Assembly: GCA_012517095.1 (NCBI GenBank)
Contig: JAAYVQ010000289.1
Coordinates: forward strand, 1 to 47,542
Source: Phycisphaerae bacterium
GTDB taxonomy: Bacteria; Planctomycetota; Phycisphaerae; Sedimentisphaerales; Anaerohalosphaeraceae
Length of the DNA: 47,542 bases
Reading direction: 5' to 3'
Both the position numbers and the translations under genes were made by a program. The notes beneath the pieces were generated by a model that saw only the letters and a list, made by a program, of their open reading frames with translations, was not told where the DNA came from and ran no database searches. Below, one piece after another: positions 1-9,731 of the stretch; the first letter of the stretch is position 1, and every line of letters starts with the position of its first letter.

Positions 1-921
1 AACATCGCGGCGGCGAAAGAGGAAGGATTCGTCGGCATCACGACCTACCACGAATGGGGACGCACGATCGACGGAAGACCGGGCGGACGAAATTCATACG
101 AAACGGTCGTAACGGAAAGTCCGGCCGCGTGGCAAGATAAGGAGAAAGCCGCCGGATCGCTGAATTATTATCCGCTGGTCGATACGGGCTGGGACAGCCG
201 GCCGTGGCATGGCGACAAGGCCATGGCGATTGAAGGACGAACACCGGAGCGATTCGAAACCTTGTTGCGCCAGGCAAAGTCGTTCGCTGCTGAACACAAA
301 AAACCGTTCGTGATTTTGGGCCCGGTTAACGAATGGGGCGAGGGCAGCTATATTGAACCCTGCACGGAGTTTGGTTTCGGAATGCTCGAATCCGTGCGCC
401 GCGTCTTTGCCCAGGGCTCGCCCTCGAGCTGGCCGCAGAATGTGGCCCCCTCGGATGTCGGGCGAGGACCGTATGACTACCCGCGGTTACCTCGGATCAG
501 TCAATGGACATTCGATGAAGACTCTGGCGGATGGCAGGCGATGATGGGAATCTCCGATATTGACTGCAAGGACGGCATGATGGCCTTCCGCACAACCTCT
601 CCCGATCCAGCCCTGATCGTCTCGCTGAGGGATATTCGCGCGTCGGATTTCCGGTCCGCTGAGATTCGAATTCGCCTGTCGCCGGTTTCGCCGGGGTCGG
701 CCTCTTCGACCGGGTTGCAATTATTCTGGTCGCAGAACGCTTCGGCAATTTCCGAGGCGACCAGTATTCATTCGGCGGTTCCGGTTGATGGCCAATGGCA
801 TATCGTACAACTGGACCTTGCCGCCCATCCCCGCTGGAAAGGCAAGATCACCTCGTTTCGGCTGGACCCCTGCGACCGGGCGGACCTGACTGTGCGGATC
901 GACTCGTTCACCCTTCGTTGA
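1..921 (+). CDS. WbsX-like glycan-processing protein with C-terminal beta-sandwich, 5' truncated
   Basis: The reading frame is open from base 1, so the N-terminus lies outside the window; 306 residues remain. The segment around residues 105-125 (GPVNEWGEGSYIEP) is the hallmark of the WbsX / glycosyltransferase-WbsX family, which has a GH99-like TIM-barrel relationship. An upstream piece (TTYHEWG, TGWDSRPWHGD) also fits that barrel. Residues from about 160 onward (WTFDEDSGGWQ to the end) look like an appended all-beta carbohydrate-binding-type module that ends in IDSFTLR. The family is annotated both as glycosyltransferase and as glycoside hydrolase, so the reaction is not settled. The next gene starts 16 bp downstream, suggesting co-transcription. 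The family call is good; activity and substrate are unknown. Confidence 0.75.
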   Translation, partial: NIAAAKEEGFVGITTYHEWGRTIDGRPGGRNSYETVVTESPAAWQDKEKAAGSLNYYPLVDTGWDSRPWHGDKAMAIEGRTPERFETLLRQAKSFAAEHKKPFVILGPVNEWGEGSYIEPCTEFGFGMLESVRRVFAQGSPSSWPQNVAPSDVGRGPYDYPRLPRISQWTFDEDSGGWQAMMGISDIDCKDGMMAFRTTSPDPALIVSLRDIRASDFRSAEIRIRLSPVSPGSASSTGLQLFWSQNASAISEATSIHSAVPVDGQWHIVQLDLAAHPRWKGKITSFRLDPCDRADLTVRIDSFTLR

Positions 922-937
922 TCCTGGATAATCCGGA

Positions 938-1855
938 GTGATCAAGATTCGAACTCGAACCCTGACCAGCGAATTGCTCCTGTTGTTGGCCGCCTTTATC
1001 TGGGGCACGACCTTCGTCGCCCAGCGAACCGGAATGGACCACCTCGGACCCTTCACCTACAACGGATGTCGCTTCGGCCTTGGAGGTCTGTCCCTGCTGG
1101 CCTTTCAGATCCTCAGAAACCGTAATCGCCCCCCCAACCGGGACGGTACCGCTCGTAAAAACCTGGTTGTCGCGGGTCTCTGGGTCGGGTTGGCCCTGTT
1201 TGCCGGGGCCACATTCCAGCAGATGGGCCTGGTCACAACGACTGCCGGCAAAGGGGGTTTCATCACCGGTTTGTATGTCGTCCTGATTCCGATCATCGGC
1301 CTGTTCCTCGGACACCGAATCTCCCTGAGCATCTGGATCGGGGCGGCCCTGGCCGTGGCAGGCCTGTATTTTCTGTGCATCACCGACGAAATCAAGATTG
1401 AACGCGGAGATGGATTCGTTCTGATCGGGACCTTGTTCTGGGCGATCCATGTCCTGCTGGTGGGTCACTTCGCCCGGCGGGTCGAAACCTTTTCGCTGGC
1501 GATGATCCAGTTGTTCGTCTGCTCGGCGTGCAGTTTTGTTTGCGCATTCGGGTGGGAGACCCTCACGCTATCCGGAATCGCCGCCGCGGTCATCCCCATT
1601 CTCTACGGTGGCATTTTGTCGGCGGGCGTGGCTTTCTCCATCCAGATTTTCGGCCAGCGAACCTGCCCCGCCGCCCCGGCTGCGATCATTATGAGCATGG
1701 AAACCGTCTTTGCGGCCTTGGCTGGCTGGATTGTGTTGGGAGAACAACTCAGCGCTCGGAACCTCATCGGGTGTACGCTGATGCTGGCGGGTATGCTGGT
1801 GGTTCAACTTTTCCATCCATCCGTGGAAACAACCGGCGAAATGCATCCTTGCTGA
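938..1855 (+). CDS. EamA/DMT-family permease
   Basis: A 305-residue integral membrane protein with about ten hydrophobic helices arranged as two EamA repeats. The first repeat begins LLLLLAAFIWGTTFVAQ and the second begins near residue 160 with a similar FVLIGTLFWAIHVLLVG stretch. This duplicated layout, the length and the short charged C-terminus are typical of drug/metabolite transporter superfamily exporters. The substrate cannot be read from sequence. The start is a GTG 16 bp after the preceding stop, with a poorly spaced GGAG, so expression may depend on coupling to the upstream gene. No convincing terminator follows; the 150 bp to the next gene contains that gene's own promoter. Confidence 0.85.
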   Translation: MIKIRTRTLTSELLLLLAAFIWGTTFVAQRTGMDHLGPFTYNGCRFGLGGLSLLAFQILRNRNRPPNRDGTARKNLVVAGLWVGLALFAGATFQQMGLVTTTAGKGGFITGLYVVLIPIIGLFLGHRISLSIWIGAALAVAGLYFLCITDEIKIERGDGFVLIGTLFWAIHVLLVGHFARRVETFSLAMIQLFVCSACSFVCAFGWETLTLSGIAAAVIPILYGGILSAGVAFSIQIFGQRTCPAAPAAIIMSMETVFAALAGWIVLGEQLSARNLIGCTLMLAGMLVVQLFHPSVETTGEMHPC

Positions 1856-2008
1856 TCCGGGGCCATACGATCCGTCAGGTCGATAGTCCCCGGTTAGGGC
1901 GTCGGTCCGTTGAGAAATCCGAATTGGAAATTTATTCCGTGTAAATCCATCCTCGCCTTCTCTCTATCGAGATCCGGCCAGGTCGGATTTCGGATTAAGT
2001 GGAAAACC

Positions 2009-2037
2009 TTGCACGATTCGAAGAGTCACGATACAAT
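2009..2037 (+). promoter_or_regulatory. sigma70-like promoter for the DUF1080 lipoprotein
   Basis: The -35 element is TTGCAC (2009-2014) and the -10 element is TACAAT (2032-2037), with exactly 17 bp between them. The predicted start point is near 2044-2046, about 55 bp before the ATG at 2101. Confidence 0.65.
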
Positions 2038-2100
2038 CATTTCCCAATCGTATTGTGGAGTTAAAACAGTCCGCACATTTCAGATGAAAGGTTGATCACA

Positions 2101-2976
2101 ATGAAAGCGATTTTGTCCTGGCTGTTGATCTGTGGAATGATGGTTACTGTCGGTTGTGCCTCGCATGCAAAAAAGGAAACTCAAAAAGTCGGCGGGGCCT
2201 CAACGGCCTCGGAAACCAAGAAGGCCGAGCCCACCAAGACCGCCGACGGCCAGATTATTCAGTATGTCGATACGCCGACCGGCCGGTGGATGATCCACGA
2301 CGAAAACCGGCCCGCGCCGAAGGTGATCACGCCCGGAACCTGCAGTACCCAGACCGAAGTCGGTACGGCCCCTTCCGACGCGATTGTCTTGTTTGACGGC
2401 AAGGACCTGAGCCACTGGACTCACGCAAACGGCCAGCCCGCCAAGTGGACTCTCGGCGATGGCTACATGGAGACGGTCAAGGGAGCGGGAATGCTCCAAT
2501 CCAAAGAGTCTTTCGGTTCCTGCCAGTTGCATGTCGAATTCGCCACACCCTCGACAGTCTCCGGTAGCAGCCAGGGTCGCGGCAACAGCGGCGTATTCCT
2601 GATGGACTACGAAGTACAGGTCCTGGATTCCTATGAGAACAAGACCTATCCCGACGGTCAGTGCGCCGCGCTATACGGCCGATCGGTCCCCCTGGTCAAC
2701 GCCTGCCGTAAGCCCGGAGAGTGGCAGAGTTACGACATCATCTTCCACCGGCCGATCTTCAAGGGAAAAGAAGTGGTCCGCAAACCCACCTTTACCGTCA
2801 TTCACAACGGCGTTCTTGTTCAGGACCATGTCGAGCTGACCGGCGGAACCCAATGGAACGGGCCGCACGCGATTTCTGACTTCCGGCCGCATCCGGACAA
2901 AATGCCGATCCAGTTGCAGGATCATTCCAACCCGGTCCGATTCCGCAATATCTGGGTGCGCCCGCTGGCGGATTGA
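2101..2976 (+). CDS. DUF1080 (3-keto-disaccharide hydrolase domain) lipoprotein
   Basis: A 291-residue predicted lipoprotein. The ATG at 2101 is chosen over an upstream TTG because it is preceded by AAAGG at a good distance and gives a clean signal peptide ending in the lipobox TVGC (Cys about residue 20). Residues 95-290 form the PF06439 concanavalin-like domain: IVLFDGKDLSHW at its start, GRGNSGVFLMDYEVQVLDSY in the middle, and GEWQSYDIIFHRP near the end. Some members hydrolyse 3-keto-glycosides and many are uncharacterised; the family is strongly expanded in Planctomycetes. Residues 25-60 are a Lys/Glu/Thr-rich linker. It has its own promoter and stands alone. It converges with the giant gene, with only 15 bp between stops. 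Membrane-anchored glycan processing is the likely role. Confidence 0.88.
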   Translation: MKAILSWLLICGMMVTVGCASHAKKETQKVGGASTASETKKAEPTKTADGQIIQYVDTPTGRWMIHDENRPAPKVITPGTCSTQTEVGTAPSDAIVLFDGKDLSHWTHANGQPAKWTLGDGYMETVKGAGMLQSKESFGSCQLHVEFATPSTVSGSSQGRGNSGVFLMDYEVQVLDSYENKTYPDGQCAALYGRSVPLVNACRKPGEWQSYDIIFHRPIFKGKEVVRKPTFTVIHNGVLVQDHVELTGGTQWNGPHAISDFRPHPDKMPIQLQDHSNPVRFRNIWVRPLAD

Positions 2977-2991
2977 CGAATGACTTGGAGG

Positions 2992-5900
2992 TTAATGTAA
3001 CGGGACTACAGCCAGCCAGGCGGCCGGATCGCTGGACGATACCGCCGGATCGAGGGTAATCCGTCGGAGGGCTTTCCCCAGTCCATCCGCATCGCTCGGC
3101 CACGGGATATCGTCGTAGTACAGGACCTCATCGATCACGACCCAGGGGATGTCCGTATCGGGCAAGTCGGGGGCCAACGGTTTTTCAACCGCGATTCGGC
3201 CGGTGTCGTTGGCCAGATCGCCCACCCACGGGCCGAAGATATTGACGCCCGGAGTAAGAGTTCCGGTGGCATAGCGAGTCTGGAAAAGTTCCCGATCGCC
3301 CGGCACCCCGGGATCGAAGCCGACGACGAGAATCCGCTGGCGAGCCTGCAGCGTCACATCCTGCGGGAAAGTGTAATCAACCTGACCGTCCAGGCGCCAC
3401 GGTCCGCCCTCGGCAGTCAGTGAAACGGATTGATCGAGCGGATTGTAGAGCTCGATAAACTCCTTATCGTTGACATCCTTCGGGTGGTAATGAATCTCGC
3501 GGATCATCACATGATTGAGGGGGATTCCATTAGATGAATCCCGGCTTGCGATCATCGGAAACCAAGCAGATCCTCCATCGGGATAACGGCCCAATGAGAC
3601 CTCGTCACCGCTACCTCTGACGGTCTCATTCTCCTGGCCTTTGAAACGGATACAATCGACCACGCGGTCCTGACCGTTTCCGGGGAGATATGAAAGCACA
3701 ACCTGCTCGCCGGCCTTATCGAGGCCGAAACCCGAAGTCAGCGGGGAATGAAAGTCGTGAATCTCGTCAACGCTGATCCGTCCACCCGGATTCAGGGTCC
3801 GGTTACCGATGTGCCACTTTTTCAGATTGGAGACATCGTCGCTGAGATACCAGTTCGTGAAAGTCACGGCGCTGCCGGTCGGATTGAACAATTCGATCCA
3901 GTCATTGGAATCGTAACCGGGATATTGGGAATCGCTGAAATCGGTATGCGCACGGACCTCATTGATGACGACGGATGGGGTCGGCTCAGGATCATCCTGT
4001 CCCGGCGATCCGTTGAACAAGGCGCTGGCCCGCCACATGGCTCCATAATTCAGCGAACCCAGGTACTGGCGGCCGTACGAAATCGTCAGGGGAACCAGCG
4101 AATGACCGCTGCCGTCGGCCGCCTTGGGCCAGCCCCAGCCATCGGAGAAGGTACACGACACGACCGTTCCATACCAGTCGTCTGTAACACGGATCAACTC
4201 GCTGTTGTTGTTCAACCCCCCGGCGTATTGGCCGGCTACACGGGACAACAACGCCGTTCCATATCGGCTTTCGAAGGCCTTTTCATTCCGAACGACCAGG
4301 ACGAATTCGCCGGGTGCCAAGACTTTGATCCTGCTGGTCGTCGATCCAAAATCGAAGGTGACGCCGTCGGTGATCTGAACGGTGGAAAGATCCAGCGTCT
4401 CTTCGCCGATGTTCTTGAATTCAACAAATTCGAAATCGTCTTCATCGAAGGAACTACCCGCCGGCCGGGTGGGATTGTACATCAACTCCGTTAATCGCAG
4501 ATCTTCCAAAACCCCGGTCGCGATCGGATCGGCGGTCGTGAACTCCAGCGGCGCCGACCAGTGAGACCATCGCCCCGTCGTATCCTTCATTCGACATCGG
4601 GCCCGATAGGTTCGCCCGGACCGAAGGGCATACGGCGGGATCTGGACCGTATCGTTGAAAGCGGTCAGCTCGCCGCTTTCCCAGACGGGCTCGATTTCGA
4701 ACTTGCGTTTCTTGATCTTGTATGTGGAAACCGGCAGAGTCTGATCCGACACGCCCGTTAGCTTAAGATCGAGGAACAGGTCGCTGCTGCTGGTGTAATC
4801 GTAATTGACGATTTGCACGGCGATGATATTGGTCCCGACCGTCAGGAAATTCTGCGCGTTTGCAACTTCGTTGATCTGGTAACTATTGTCTTCCCGATAG
4901 GAATAACCGGAATAATTCCTCAGATCTCCGTTGTAGGGGATCTCTTCCCCGGGGGCGTGGTCTCGTACGACGAGTTTTTCGTTGATCCAGACCTTAAAGC
5001 CATCATCGTAGAAGGTCTCAAATCGCAGTGAATCGATGGCGGCAAGTTCCGCAGCCGAGACCTCAAACTTCATGCGAAAATATAATGTACAATATTTCCC
5101 GGTTAATCGAGTGGCCATCGTAATATCCCGATCATATCCAATGGGCGCCGGACCTTCGAGCCAATCCGTCTCTTCCGGATCGTCGTTGAAATCCGGTTTC
5201 CGCCAGTACCCCGTCTGACTGGAGGGTTCCTGAGTTCCCTTGAAATATCGCCAGGTCTGTCCCTTGTCGATCCAGACGACTTCTGTCGGCTGCGGATCTT
5301 CTCCGGGCGGAACATACGGCTCATATTCTCCGATCCGCCATTCGATCGCGCCAAAAGTGCCGCTTCCCTGAGGATCGCTGAAGCCGCTGGTCGTGAATTT
5401 TAACTGGTTACTCGGGAAGCCGGCCGTTCCGGAGTATTGAATTGTCGGGGTATTGGGAATGCTTGTCGAATCGCCTTCGGCCCCGCTGAGGTTATCCAGA
5501 TTGGTCCCGGATCCCGGCCAGTAGTTCACGCCGTTGCCCGGCCAGTCACTCCCCCCCTGCCAGGCGAACCGTTTCATATCCGCCACGCACGCTTCGAGCG
5601 TCCCGTCGTCGTGCCGGGCGGCGGTGTTGGAATCCAACCGCCAGCGGTCTCGTTCGGCCGGGAGAAATCCTTCGATCCCTTTGGCCAGCTCGTCGATCAT
5701 TCCATCGATCACCTCGGGCTGCCAGTGCAAATCGCGAAATTCCCGCAGGGCATTGCGATACTCGATTCGCAGGGGGAGCTTAGCCCCGCTGAGCGGATTG
5801 ACGACTTGTTGATTGTAATGATTGACCTCAAACACCGCGGCCTTGGCGTGGTCCACGCCGTAATTCCAGTACGGGCCCCAGGTATCGTCGGTATCAAACG

Positions 5901-8900
5901 GCATGAACCAGAGCTTTCCATACGGATTGGCCGTCGAATACGGGGGCTGGAAATACCACGACATATTCTTGAGATTTTCGGAACCGCGATCGCCGCCGGA
6001 AAAGACATCGTAATGACGGATCGCTTCGACCACGGCGTGGTATCGTGACCATTCCTGAGAATCCAGATATTTTGTAATGAAATCAGCGGTCGCGCCGGTG
6101 TTCAGATTCCAGCGGATATTCTCGAAATCGGCCGGGGGCACATTGTCGATCACTTTCAACGCATCCGGTCCCTGATAACGAAGCATTCGCCAACCGTCCC
6201 ATGTCCGCGAGGACAGTTTATAGAGATTGCCCTTGGCCAGTTCCTGGTGCTCAATGAACGCACCGTCGTAATCTTCCAGGGCGATGAACATCCCCCAGAA
6301 ATCGCCTTCATACTGGCCATTGGTCGTGGCGGGAGCTTCCTCCACTCCGTCCACAACGCGGAAGTGGAACCAGTAGAATTCCGGGGCGGGAACGCCGTTG
6401 AGATTCCAAAGTCGCATGTTCAAGACTTCGTTGAGGCCGTACCGTCCAACCTGGTGATTGCCGCGCATCTTTCCGACCACCAGCGTTTCCCACTTCCGCG
6501 GGAATTTGTCGCCGAACAAGTCACGGGCCTCCAGATAATTTCCCCGATTGAATTGGAGGGTCATCGCCCGTTTCCCGGCGTAATATCGCCCGTTGCCTCC
6601 CCGCAACCGATATCGCATGTGGTCATAGACCTTGCCTTCATAGACGAAAGCGCCTTCCCAGTTTTCGGCGCGTCGGGCGGATTCATTGTAGAAGCCCCCG
6701 TCATGCGGAATCTGATACTGGCCGGCGTACGCCATGCACTCGGTGATGTCGCTGTCCCGCGTGATCAGCGTATAGACCGGTAAGGTCGTCAGGACCGAAG
6801 CGGGGTACACATGACCGGGACCGTCGGCATGCACGGAATCCTTTGAAGCCACATAATCCGGCACGCCATCGTAGATGTAACAGGCAAAGTTCAGCGAAGG
6901 ATCGTCCGCATAGGGTACGCGGATCGAATTGCCGGGGGAATCCTGCGCCGTGATCCGATACCGCAACAGGGTTCGATTGTCCTGCTTGGCAATCAACGCC
7001 GTGTACACGCCGTCATTGGCCGTGACATCCGGAGCCACGCCATCGTCTCTCATCGACACGCTGGTCCAATTGGCGGTATTCTCAAACGCCGGATTTTTCG
7101 GCCTCGGCTGGAACGGATTGGCCATCAATTCCACCGTTGTCAGCGGAAGCTGCGCGGGAATAAAGTTCCCCGGGGCAACAATCTGGTACAACAGGGTGAC
7201 ACCCTGAACGCCGTCCGGATCGGTTACTTTGGCGGAAATTCGAATCTCCTGCTCCGAGGTCGGCTGGTGCTTATCCTGGGCCGCCGGCGCACCGACCGCC
7301 TCGTGAACCACCTGCCGAATCTGCGGCGGGACCTGGACATTGCGACAACTGTTTTCCTTGCCTGGGGTCGGAATCCCGAATGCCGCCTCAGGGTCCACTC
7401 CCGTCCGATACCCCGACGGCCGCCAACTCCCGGCCAGATCATTATCCAGCAAGGGATGAATCAGCTCCAGCGACGCCCCTTCGCCATCGGCAGCGATGGG
7501 CCACGGAAACTCATGGTCGTAATTGACCTCGTCGATCTTGTCCCCCAACGAATTCCGAAGGGTGATGGTTTCGCCTTCATTCCGCAGGGTCCCCGTGAAA
7601 ACTCCGGCCGGAGAAAATCCGAACTTCGTATGAAACGCCGTCGCATCCTGGGCAATGACATAAAAACCACCGCCGACAAGGGTCGTCCCTTCGGGAAACG
7701 CAAAGTCCACTCCGTCCTGGATTTTCCATCCCGACAGGTCCACCGCCCCGCCCCCGGCGTTGTACACTTCGATGAATTCCACCCGTTCGGTGTTTGTATC
7801 GGGGTGATAATGAATCTCATTGATGATCACCAACGGATCCCGAGTCGAATTCCAGTTGGCTGCCGCAGCCGCGAAATCCGGAAGATTCACGCGTCCGTCT
7901 TGATTGAGGTCGGGACAGTTAAAACCGATGCAATCGATCCCGGAAAGCCATTTTTGAGTTAAGAGAAACAGGTCTTCCAGATCCACCCCACAGTTTCCGT
8001 CCAGATCTCCGGGCAAGCAGGCGATCGATTTTTCAATGGTCATAAACGACCAAACCGGTCCGGCGATCACCCCCGAGGATTGCGGAACGATCGATTCGAC
8101 TCGCCAGTAATAAGTCGTCTGGGGTTGAAGGGTTGAAACGACAAACGCCGGAACCTGAAGAAACATGGCCAGGGGCTGCAGTTGCTGAGGATTCGTTCCG
8201 AAATAGACATTGTAACCGCCCGCCGCGCTGGGGGTGCTCCATTCCAGGGTCACGGGAAGGGTATCCGAAACATTTCCCGCCCGATCAATCGGGGAGATAT
8301 TCACCGGAACAAGATCGATCGTCTGAAAACTCCACACCGCACTCGAAACGGAGTTACCGCCACTGGTTGTCTCGACGATCTTCCAGTAATATACGGTCCG
8401 CATCTGGAGCGTTCCGGGATCGAAACTTCCTATCGCCGGTCCCACCGTTCCGCGATAGATACCCGTCGATGTGACCGTGGCATTCTCTACGGCTGTTTTA
8501 TCCGTGCCAAGATACACCTGATGCCCGGTGATCAAGGGTGAATCCGACGATACCCAGGATAGATTCGCGTCGGGCATTACATCCACGGCCCCATTGACCG
8601 GCGTCGGATTCGTCGGAAGATCGATCAAATCCGTCAGGGGCGAATCGGGTCCGGCCGCATACGATAGCTGAATCTGGGTATCATCCAGAGCCAGATCATA
8701 GATCCGGAATTCATTGTACACGCCGTTGAAAACAGGATCCCCCCACTGCGACCGTCCCAGCCAGTTATTCACATCCGGCAGATCCGAAAGATTGAAATGC
8801 GGTTGTCCCGTACTGAGCTTTTGTCCATTGAGATACAACCGCGTCTGCTGATTGTTCCCGTCCCAGACAAATGCGACATGAAGTTCCGTCCCCGTCGAGA

Positions 8901-9399
8901 GCGCACCCGTCCCGTCGATCACGCGCTCCTCTACCGCCCCCAGTTCGGAACCTCGACGATATCCAACCCGATAGGTTCCGCTTCCGCTGTACGGAGTCAT
9001 AAAGAAATAGGTCGAATTGGTTCCTCCATTGGAATATCCCTCGCCGGAATCTCCGGTACCGAAATCAAAAACCCTCTGCCAACTGTTAATCGGGCCCTTC
9101 CAGGTTATCCAGGCCTCAATCGTGGCATTCCTGCCGAGTGCGGAAATGATTCCATTGGGAAGATCGATATAATTGATATTGGATGCGGCTGAATTGGGCG
9201 TAGCGGGATTCTGGAGATCCAGCTTTCCCTCAGCATAGACCGCCGCCCCGGTATTGTTGATGAGAATTCCATTTGCCGAACCGATAGAATCATTGGAATT
9301 GCCATCAAATGTGTATCGATGGACAAGGCCGGAATACCCCGTAGATGCAAGGGCCAGAAATCCCCACAAAATGATAATGCCACCCGTCCCTTGTTTCAT
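2992..9399 (-). CDS. Giant secreted CotH-kinase / lamin-tail / LamG / dockerin-like protein
   Basis: A 2135-residue exported protein. Domains read in order: Sec signal (1-23); LamG/concanavalin domain (24-248, LVHRYTFDGNSNDSIG); two Fn3/Ig-like domains ending in VWSFQT and VWSFMT (265-455); a dockerin-like pair (461-517, GDLDGNCGVDLEDL and PDLNQDGRVNLPDF); lamin-tail domain 1 (about 522-640, INEIHYHP); a linker with an Ig-like fold (690-845); a CotH-type domain (about 870-1245) with ALEDYDG and FMPFDTDDTWG acidic motifs; a PA14/galactose-binding-like region (1355-1550); an Fn3-like segment (1560-1622); and three more lamin-tail domains (about 1630, 1805 and 1960 onward). CotH proteins of spore coats are atypical protein kinases; the role here is unknown. 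A promoter lies 44 bp upstream and AGGA sits 8 nt before the ATG. The C-terminus shows no PEP-CTERM or LPxTG anchor. Confidence 0.85.
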   Translation of the reverse strand: MKQGTGGIIILWGFLALASTGYSGLVHRYTFDGNSNDSIGSANGILINNTGAAVYAEGKLDLQNPATPNSAASNINYIDLPNGIISALGRNATIEAWITWKGPINSWQRVFDFGTGDSGEGYSNGGTNSTYFFMTPYSGSGTYRVGYRRGSELGAVEERVIDGTGALSTGTELHVAFVWDGNNQQTRLYLNGQKLSTGQPHFNLSDLPDVNNWLGRSQWGDPVFNGVYNEFRIYDLALDDTQIQLSYAAGPDSPLTDLIDLPTNPTPVNGAVDVMPDANLSWVSSDSPLITGHQVYLGTDKTAVENATVTSTGIYRGTVGPAIGSFDPGTLQMRTVYYWKIVETTSGGNSVSSAVWSFQTIDLVPVNISPIDRAGNVSDTLPVTLEWSTPSAAGGYNVYFGTNPQQLQPLAMFLQVPAFVVSTLQPQTTYYWRVESIVPQSSGVIAGPVWSFMTIEKSIACLPGDLDGNCGVDLEDLFLLTQKWLSGIDCIGFNCPDLNQDGRVNLPDFAAAAANWNSTRDPLVIINEIHYHPDTNTERVEFIEVYNAGGGAVDLSGWKIQDGVDFAFPEGTTLVGGGFYVIAQDATAFHTKFGFSPAGVFTGTLRNEGETITLRNSLGDKIDEVNYDHEFPWPIAADGEGASLELIHPLLDNDLAGSWRPSGYRTGVDPEAAFGIPTPGKENSCRNVQVPPQIRQVVHEAVGAPAAQDKHQPTSEQEIRISAKVTDPDGVQGVTLLYQIVAPGNFIPAQLPLTTVELMANPFQPRPKNPAFENTANWTSVSMRDDGVAPDVTANDGVYTALIAKQDNRTLLRYRITAQDSPGNSIRVPYADDPSLNFACYIYDGVPDYVASKDSVHADGPGHVYPASVLTTLPVYTLITRDSDITECMAYAGQYQIPHDGGFYNESARRAENWEGAFVYEGKVYDHMRYRLRGGNGRYYAGKRAMTLQFNRGNYLEARDLFGDKFPRKWETLVVGKMRGNHQVGRYGLNEVLNMRLWNLNGVPAPEFYWFHFRVVDGVEEAPATTNGQYEGDFWGMFIALEDYDGAFIEHQELAKGNLYKLSSRTWDGWRMLRYQGPDALKVIDNVPPADFENIRWNLNTGATADFITKYLDSQEWSRYHAVVEAIRHYDVFSGGDRGSENLKNMSWYFQPPYSTANPYGKLWFMPFDTDDTWGPYWNYGVDHAKAAVFEVNHYNQQVVNPLSGAKLPLRIEYRNALREFRDLHWQPEVIDGMIDELAKGIEGFLPAERDRWRLDSNTAARHDDGTLEACVADMKRFAWQGGSDWPGNGVNYWPGSGTNLDNLSGAEGDSTSIPNTPTIQYSGTAGFPSNQLKFTTSGFSDPQGSGTFGAIEWRIGEYEPYVPPGEDPQPTEVVWIDKGQTWRYFKGTQEPSSQTGYWRKPDFNDDPEETDWLEGPAPIGYDRDITMATRLTGKYCTLYFRMKFEVSAAELAAIDSLRFETFYDDGFKVWINEKLVVRDHAPGEEIPYNGDLRNYSGYSYREDNSYQINEVANAQNFLTVGTNIIAVQIVNYDYTSSSDLFLDLKLTGVSDQTLPVSTYKIKKRKFEIEPVWESGELTAFNDTVQIPPYALRSGRTYRARCRMKDTTGRWSHWSAPLEFTTADPIATGVLEDLRLTELMYNPTRPAGSSFDEDDFEFVEFKNIGEETLDLSTVQITDGVTFDFGSTTSRIKVLAPGEFVLVVRNEKAFESRYGTALLSRVAGQYAGGLNNNSELIRVTDDWYGTVVSCTFSDGWGWPKAADGSGHSLVPLTISYGRQYLGSLNYGAMWRASALFNGSPGQDDPEPTPSVVINEVRAHTDFSDSQYPGYDSNDWIELFNPTGSAVTFTNWYLSDDVSNLKKWHIGNRTLNPGGRISVDEIHDFHSPLTSGFGLDKAGEQVVLSYLPGNGQDRVVDCIRFKGQENETVRGSGDEVSLGRYPDGGSAWFPMIASRDSSNGIPLNHVMIREIHYHPKDVNDKEFIELYNPLDQSVSLTAEGGPWRLDGQVDYTFPQDVTLQARQRILVVGFDPGVPGDRELFQTRYATGTLTPGVNIFGPWVGDLANDTGRIAVEKPLAPDLPDTDIPWVVIDEVLYYDDIPWPSDADGLGKALRRITLDPAVSSSDPAAWLAVVPLH

Positions 9400-9731
9400 A
9401 AGCGGATCCTAAAACCATGATGTTGTCAAAACTCATTTACCCTTAAACCAGTATAATGATTATCGGGCCTAAAATCAACTCCCACCCCCCCAATTTCCTA
9501 TCGTCCATCCCCAAATCCGGCTATGGTTCTTTTCCCGGAATCTATCTTCTCCGGCATATTCCCTATAAAAACCGTTGCCTATCTACCAGACATCCGGATA
9601 TTCTGTCCCCTTCAGAGAACAACAAAAAATCCGCTCGAAATGATCCTTGATTCGATCCCGGATTTTTGACAGTATTACGATACGGCCGGAGTGACAGAAA
9701 CGACATTTTTGATTCGTCAAAGGTTTGGTCG
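9400..9731. other. Intergenic region between divergent giant gene and hemX-hemA
   Basis: A 332 bp divergent spacer. It holds the promoter of the giant minus-strand gene (9450-9478), a C-rich, A/T-interrupted stretch (9479-9560) and the ribosome binding site of the plus-strand gene (AAAGG, 9719-9723). I found no convincing plus-strand promoter: the TTGACA at 9666 has no -10 partner at the right distance. Confidence 0.5.
9450..9478 (-). promoter_or_regulatory. sigma70-like promoter of the giant CotH/LTD gene
   Basis: On the minus strand, the -35 TTGATT (9478-9473) and -10 TATACT (9455-9450) are separated by 17 bp. The predicted start is near 9443, giving a leader of about 44 nt to the ATG at 9399. 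Confidence 0.68.

Noticed and set aside
1857-1893. CCGGGG...CCCCGG hairpin after the EamA gene as a terminator
   Set aside because: Only six pairs with a loop of about 25 nt and no T-tract.
3748-4494. Long plus-strand frame antisense to the giant gene
   Set aside because: It is a codon-bias shadow of the 2135-residue minus-strand gene, whose domains run continuously through this region.
9666-9671. TTGACA as a -35 element for hemX-hemA
   Set aside because: No acceptable -10 hexamer lies 15-19 bp downstream.
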